Positions 44,901 to 46,507 of a DNA stretch of 46,507 nt are shown in pieces (positions within the stretch are counted from its first letter, which is position 1; each line of letters opens with the position of its first letter). Origin of the DNA: Clostridium algidicarnis DSM 15099. Lineage in GTDB: Bacteria > Bacillota > Clostridia > Clostridiales > Clostridiaceae. Location of the stretch: assembly GCF_002934235.1 (NCBI RefSeq), contig NZ_PTIS01000021.1, forward strand, positions 1 through 46,507, given 5' to 3'. The notes beneath the pieces are model-generated. The model made no database searches. It saw only the letters and a program-made list of their open reading frames with translations, and had not been told where the DNA came from. Position numbers and translations under genes: made by a program.

Positions 44901-45023
44901 GAAGCAAATAAAATACGTTGTGGCGAGTTACACTTCAAGGCTGTATCTGAATTGGTTAAATTCAATTGGGTCAATAGCTACGAGGATTTTAAAACCAAGT
45001 TCGGTGTAAAAGAAAGTATGTAA
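41940..45023 (+). CDS. res: Type III restriction subunit (Res)
   Basis: A 1027-residue helicase-nuclease. The ATPase has METGTGKTYVYLRS (91-104) and VIIDEPQKIEGQ (about 212), later SHSALREGWDNPNVF and EIGRGLRLPVD. The C-terminal PD-(D/E)XK nuclease reads YSPDWAVVCRKDG, then FIVETKAGKL (about 949-977). GTG 41940 follows AAGGAGG, 13 bases after the Mod stop. It should cut unmodified phage DNA with Mod. No frame break is visible. Confidence 0.93.
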   Translation: MAKRIAFQFDDELDYQLKAINSTVDLFKGLPRQTDGIYRPNRTKKVGEGDPVRNQSIVAGSRLLQNLRQVQLDNKLFADNELENNNFTIEMETGTGKTYVYLRSILELYKEYDFKKFMIVVPSIAIRKGVEKSIDQLKDHFKRLYDVDLSKHSFIYDSNNPKMVSSSLVETNDLSICVLNIQAFNKDNNKIRSEDEYGQILWEDIKYIKPIVIIDEPQKIEGQKGKKSKSLQAIDDIEPLFVLRYSATHKQLYNQIYKLDSYAAYKNDLVKKITVKTVNGVIERDYPYIRYVAFTKDLKARIEMFSQKQGDSIRFKTFDVSANTSLEELSGGLVQYRNMRIAEEPHKLKPLKIATTDGTITLALGESNNGLEDSEATRIQIRLAIRNHFEKQFSILKSGRKIKTLTLFFVDAVSKVRDNTRPDGRGEYLRIFDEEYQSAIKGYEKQLAKYKEYFPEHQDILKVREGYFAIDKKNNEVEIEDWDDSKSELDVKAKSQEDIDRGISLILERKDELISFEEPLGFIFSHSALREGWDNPNVFTLCTLKNGSSDIAKKQEIGRGLRLPVDITGNRCLDAVVNELTVIANDSYENFSRVLQEDFNQNMNFNKNEVTAEILTVTLEKAGVPKEKITAELVDTFKQELMRKGIFDSNNILGKNMEQTSKLLEGLVFENEILNEHALMLKENFAEYMVQKGSQRIEIKNGDNEPYVNTIRAFVSQEEFQQIYFGLSSNLTKRTLYKCNVDKDKFISGCIEEINAYLQYFKVTKAVNIATGKAGFNDAQMFEMEKSGDKTFDIDVGMKVTPKSDFEVVNYIMHHTMLPRLAIFKVLAEIEKRDALNFQDILDRVTQKILVRLNDAKAANISSYEVIDGYELDEGQIFATDTISEEDFNDEWRIFKSNPNRKNALNEYYKMDSKGEKEFAEKLEANDNVILFTKLKKGGFVIDTPYGHYSPDWAVVCRKDGLETGAVGIYFIVETKAGKLKKDLTDVEANKIRCGELHFKAVSELVKFNWVNSYEDFKTKFGVKESM

Positions 45024-45190
45024 GATAACCTGCCTGTTTGATAATAATAAGGAGCACATATGGTATGTTTAAGAGTAATGAGCTATATCACTTGTAAACT
45101 TCATACCAATGGCTCTAAAAGGAGTTTACTCAAGCAAAGTATATAGCCGAATTACGCATTGCCATAGAAAACGTCATATCCCCCAAAATA
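45024..45190 (+). other. Segment after Res with a possible tiny or decayed reading frame
   Basis: An ATG at 45060 follows AAGGAG and reads 28 codons (MVCLRVMSYITCKLHTNGSK) to TAG at 45146. In another frame KEFTQAKYIAELRIAIENVI looks protein-like but is preceded by stops. This may be a remnant of an older ICE gene that the cargo replaced. No function can be assigned. Confidence 0.3.
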
Positions 45191-45229
45191 AAAACACCGT
45201 AACTCAGAGGAGGGTTATGGTGTTTTTTT
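45191..45229 (+). terminator. Strong terminator ending the defence operon
   Basis: ACACCGTAAC pairs with GTTATGGTGT (one G-U pair), extended by A and T runs, followed by seven T. The flanking A/T runs would let it work in both directions. Confidence 0.85.
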
Positions 45230-45242
45230 GTCTTAAACTCAA

Positions 45243-45300
45243 AACAAGTTTTCTTGTTGTGTTTAATGCATCGAACCATTTTGGATCGGTGCGTTTTTTT
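45243..45300 (+). terminator. Second terminator with upstream small hairpin
   Basis: AACAAG/CTTGTT (45243-45258) is followed by GCATCGA/TCGGTGC (45268-45292, one G-U pair, with inner CC/GG) and a run of seven T (45294-45300). Together with the first terminator it isolates the operon from the regulator gene downstream. Confidence 0.7.
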
Positions 45301-45306
45301 ATTCTT

Positions 45307-45334
45307 TTGAATTATAGGTTTTTTAGATTAAAAT
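45307..45334 (+). promoter_or_regulatory. Possible promoter of the sigma-like regulator
   Basis: TTGAAT, a 16-base spacer and TAAAAT lie about 65 bases upstream of the regulator start, after two terminators. The match is moderate. Confidence 0.4.
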
Positions 45335-45356
45335 CCGGGCGTTCTCCGCCTTCTGT

Positions 45357-45387
45357 CCTTTCAATCAGATTTTTAAAAATTGAAAGG
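45357..45387 (+). promoter_or_regulatory. Hairpin covering the regulator ribosome site
   Basis: CCTTTCAAT (45357-45365) and ATTGAAAGG (45379-45387) are exact inverted arms around 13 bases. The right arm contains AAAGG of the ribosome site for the gene at 45398, so folding would hide it. This could limit translation until something opens it. Confidence 0.55.
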
Positions 45388-45397
45388 ATGGACAAAT

Positions 45398-45823
45398 ATG
45401 AAAACCATAAATCTAAAGGATATTTACCCTTATTACTTCAAAGAAGATAAATTGATTGACGTGCCGGACGAGCTGGTACAGATATTTGAGGAATATGCCA
45501 AGGCAGAGGAAACCTATGAACGAACAAAGCGTCGTTATAAAGCTACATACTCCCTTGATCGTGGAGATGGCATTGAACGTGATATTCTCTTCGTTTCCCT
45601 CTCTCCTGATGAACTTTACGAACGCAAGTTGACGCAAGAACAGCTCCATGCAGCAATAGCATCATTGCCCGACAAGCAGGCAAAACGAATCTATGCCCAT
45701 TTCTTCTTAGGCATGAGCAAAGCCGCAATCGCTCGTTCTGAGGGAGTCAGCAAAGTATCGGTATCAGAATCTATCGAAAGAGGCTTGTGCTCAATCGAAA
45801 AGTTTTTAAAAAAGTTTCTTTAA
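45398..45823 (+). CDS. ICE sigma-70-like regulator
   Basis: A 141-residue protein with a sigma region 4-type end: SLPDKQAKRIYAHFFLGMSK, then AAIARSEGVSKVSVSESIER. The N-terminal half (MKTINLKDIYPYYFKEDKL, LVQIFEEYAKAEETYERTKR) matches a family found near the integrase end of Tn916/Tn1549-like ICEs. It may control excision or transfer genes. ATG 45398 is chosen because AAAGGA is about ten bases upstream; the ATG at 45380 lies before it. Confidence 0.85.
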   Translation: MKTINLKDIYPYYFKEDKLIDVPDELVQIFEEYAKAEETYERTKRRYKATYSLDRGDGIERDILFVSLSPDELYERKLTQEQLHAAIASLPDKQAKRIYAHFFLGMSKAAIARSEGVSKVSVSESIERGLCSIEKFLKKFL

Positions 45824-46274
45824 CACCCCTTACTTTTGCCTGAATTTTGTCCTGATTAGTGAGATGTACTTTATATCCTCACACAATATTGTACCTTGAC
45901 AACTAAATATACGGTATTTTGAGTACAGATCTTATGTGGCTGAAAAGCAAAGCAACATAATGGGCATCGCCATGATGGGTTCTGTAATGTTCTTGTAAGT
46001 TAATGAATGTCAAAACAGAGCATTGCACAGCCAGAGCGATAAAATGCAACCATTAGACCAATCGGTGGCTCGATTGGTGCGATGACACACATAAGTGATA
46101 ATGATACTTTCTCACGACCTCCCACAGACTTGAGGGGGAGTTCCTGCGATATTTGTAGCCTCTTGAAGGGACAGGGCTAATCGGTATTGTGGGGCTATGA
46201 TGTCAGCCAATGACAGCTCGAAATATCCCCCTTGCCTGGGTGCGTGGCAAATAAGGCGAATGAATAAAGACAAT

Positions 46275-46312
46275 GCACACCACATTTTTGCACAATGCAA
46301 TTTGTGGTGTGC
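46275..46312. repeat. 38-base imperfect palindrome
   Basis: The outer arms GCACACCACA and TGTGGTGTGC match exactly over ten bases, and an inner TTGCA/TGCAA pair lies between them around CAA. It could form a cruciform or a stable RNA hairpin, or bind a dimeric protein. Confidence 0.65.
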
Positions 46313-46351
46313 TTATATTGCAAAGCGACAAACTTCTCATAATGATAATAA

Positions 46352-46374
46352 GTGCTTATAATCAATATAAGCAC
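46352..46374 (+). repeat. 9-bp hairpin before the interrupted ICE gene
   Basis: GTGCTTATA and TATAAGCAC match exactly around ATCAA. The hairpin ends just upstream of GGAGG and the ATG at 46396, so it might act as an operator or in translational control. Confidence 0.55.
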
Positions 46375-46395
46375 CTTACTTGGAGGTGATTGCAA

Positions 46396-46412
46396 ATGGA
46401 AAATATCAAGAA
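46396..46412 (+). pseudogene. ICE gene interrupted after six codons by an IS
   Basis: GGAGG followed by ATG GAA AAT ATC AAG AA reaches the IS end at 46413; beyond this the frame enters IS sequence and stops soon after. From its place it may have been an excisionase or other small regulator gene, but the sequence left is too short to tell. Confidence 0.5.
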
Positions 46413-46507
46413 TGGATGGGTTATAATTAGCTATACAATAAATATTCGGACATGATATAATATAAAAATAAATGAAAGTAAGAGGTATATATCATGGGAA
46501 GAAAAGG
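46413..46507 (+). mobile_element. IS3-family element, left end only (right side outside window)
   Basis: TGGATGGGTTATAATTAG (46413 on) matches the end at 25498 (TGGATAGGTTACACTAAT on the minus strand), and both then share CGGACATGATA before an AT-rich leader and orfA. The element is related to but not the same as the 24286-25498 copy. Its orientation is opposite, so the two left ends face each other across the ICE fragment. Confidence 0.75.
46494..46507 (+). CDS. Start of IS OrfA (partial)
   Basis: ATG GGA AGA AAA (MGRK) follows AGAGG and a leader like that of the other IS copy. Only four codons are in the window; the identification comes from the adjoining IS end. Confidence 0.5.

Larger units (their letters stand above)
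45824..46395 (+). other. ICE regulatory non-coding region
   Basis: About 570 bases hold no convincing gene on either strand. Several hairpins are present: ACCAATCG/CGATTGGT (46057-46078), the long palindrome at 46275-46312 and the 46352-46374 hairpin. Such leader-like regions between the sigma-like gene and excisionase/integrase genes probably carry control elements of the ICE. Confidence 0.5.
25499..46412 (+). mobile_element. Mobilization end of a Tn1549-like ICE with defence cargo
   Basis: In plus-strand order there are: the 3' part of the giant ICE helicase/methylase gene, MobC-like protein, CD1845-like membrane protein, relaxase, hairpin-rich putative oriT, cargo genes, sigma-like regulator, and the first bases of one more gene. 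The left side was lost at the IS end (25498) and the right side is cut by another IS (46413). Conjugation pore genes and integrase are not in the window. The assignment to the Tn1549-like family rests on this gene order and on protein motifs. Confidence 0.75.

Noticed and set aside
45109-45450. Plus-strand frame of 113 codons before the sigma-like regulator
   Set aside because: It runs through two strong terminators and overlaps the regulator start in another frame; no family pattern is visible.
46112-46395. Minus-strand frames in the ICE non-coding region
   Set aside because: They cross several palindromes, lack ribosome sites and show no protein-like pattern.

Overview
The window looks like AT-rich, low-GC Gram-positive DNA, probably from a Clostridia-type Bacillota. 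Supporting this are strong GGAGG ribosome sites, TTG/GTG starts, phi13/HK97-type Firmicutes phage genes and Tn1549-like conjugative genes. No ordinary housekeeping gene is visible: the window is stacked mobile DNA.

Layout. (1) 1-507: 3' part of an IS3-family element that cuts into a phage gene. (2) 508-24285: a prophage remnant of long-tailed HK97-like type, entirely on the minus strand. Read from high to low coordinates it runs: fragment cut by an IS, small early genes, P4-type primase-helicase, VRR-NUC nuclease, a broken SNF2 helicase, late sigma-like regulator, HNH endonuclease, putative cos region, small terminase, ParB-methyltransferase, small conserved proteins, large terminase, an inserted membrane/HTH cassette with its own promoter and terminator, portal, ClpP-like protease, capsid, connectors, tail tube, a second small inserted gene, frameshifted tail chaperone pair, tape measure, Dit and tail-tip protein. 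Lysis, integrase and immunity genes are absent, so it is defective. (3) 24286-25498: a complete IS3-family element at the junction. (4) 25499-46412: the mobilization end of a Tn1549-like integrative conjugative element (ICE): 3' part of the giant helicase/methylase gene, MobC-like protein, CD1845-like membrane protein, relaxase, a multi-hairpin putative oriT, a cargo region, a sigma-like regulator and the first bases of a further gene. (5) 46413-46507: the start of another related IS3-type element, which interrupts that last gene.

The ICE carries defence cargo in two places. A 606-residue protein with a HEPN-like RNRIAH motif lies antisense between the CD1845-like and relaxase genes. After the relaxase comes an XRE regulator followed by an apparent operon: SNF2 helicase, GajA, GajB, DUF4391 protein, type III Mod and type III Res. 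The Gabija pair (GajA/GajB) is more AT-rich in the rows sampled and sits between the SNF2 and DUF4391 genes. This suggests a Gabija module nested inside an expanded type III restriction operon. The operon has a good sigma-A promoter upstream of the XRE gene and two strong terminators after Res.

The most interesting points are the nested Gabija/type III island, the antisense HEPN-like gene, the HTH-membrane cassette between the large terminase and portal genes with paired operator-like repeats, the putative oriT, the programmed frameshift in the tail chaperone gene, and the 4-base insertion in the Walker A motif of the phage helicase. All family names are from reading the sequence; no database search was run.
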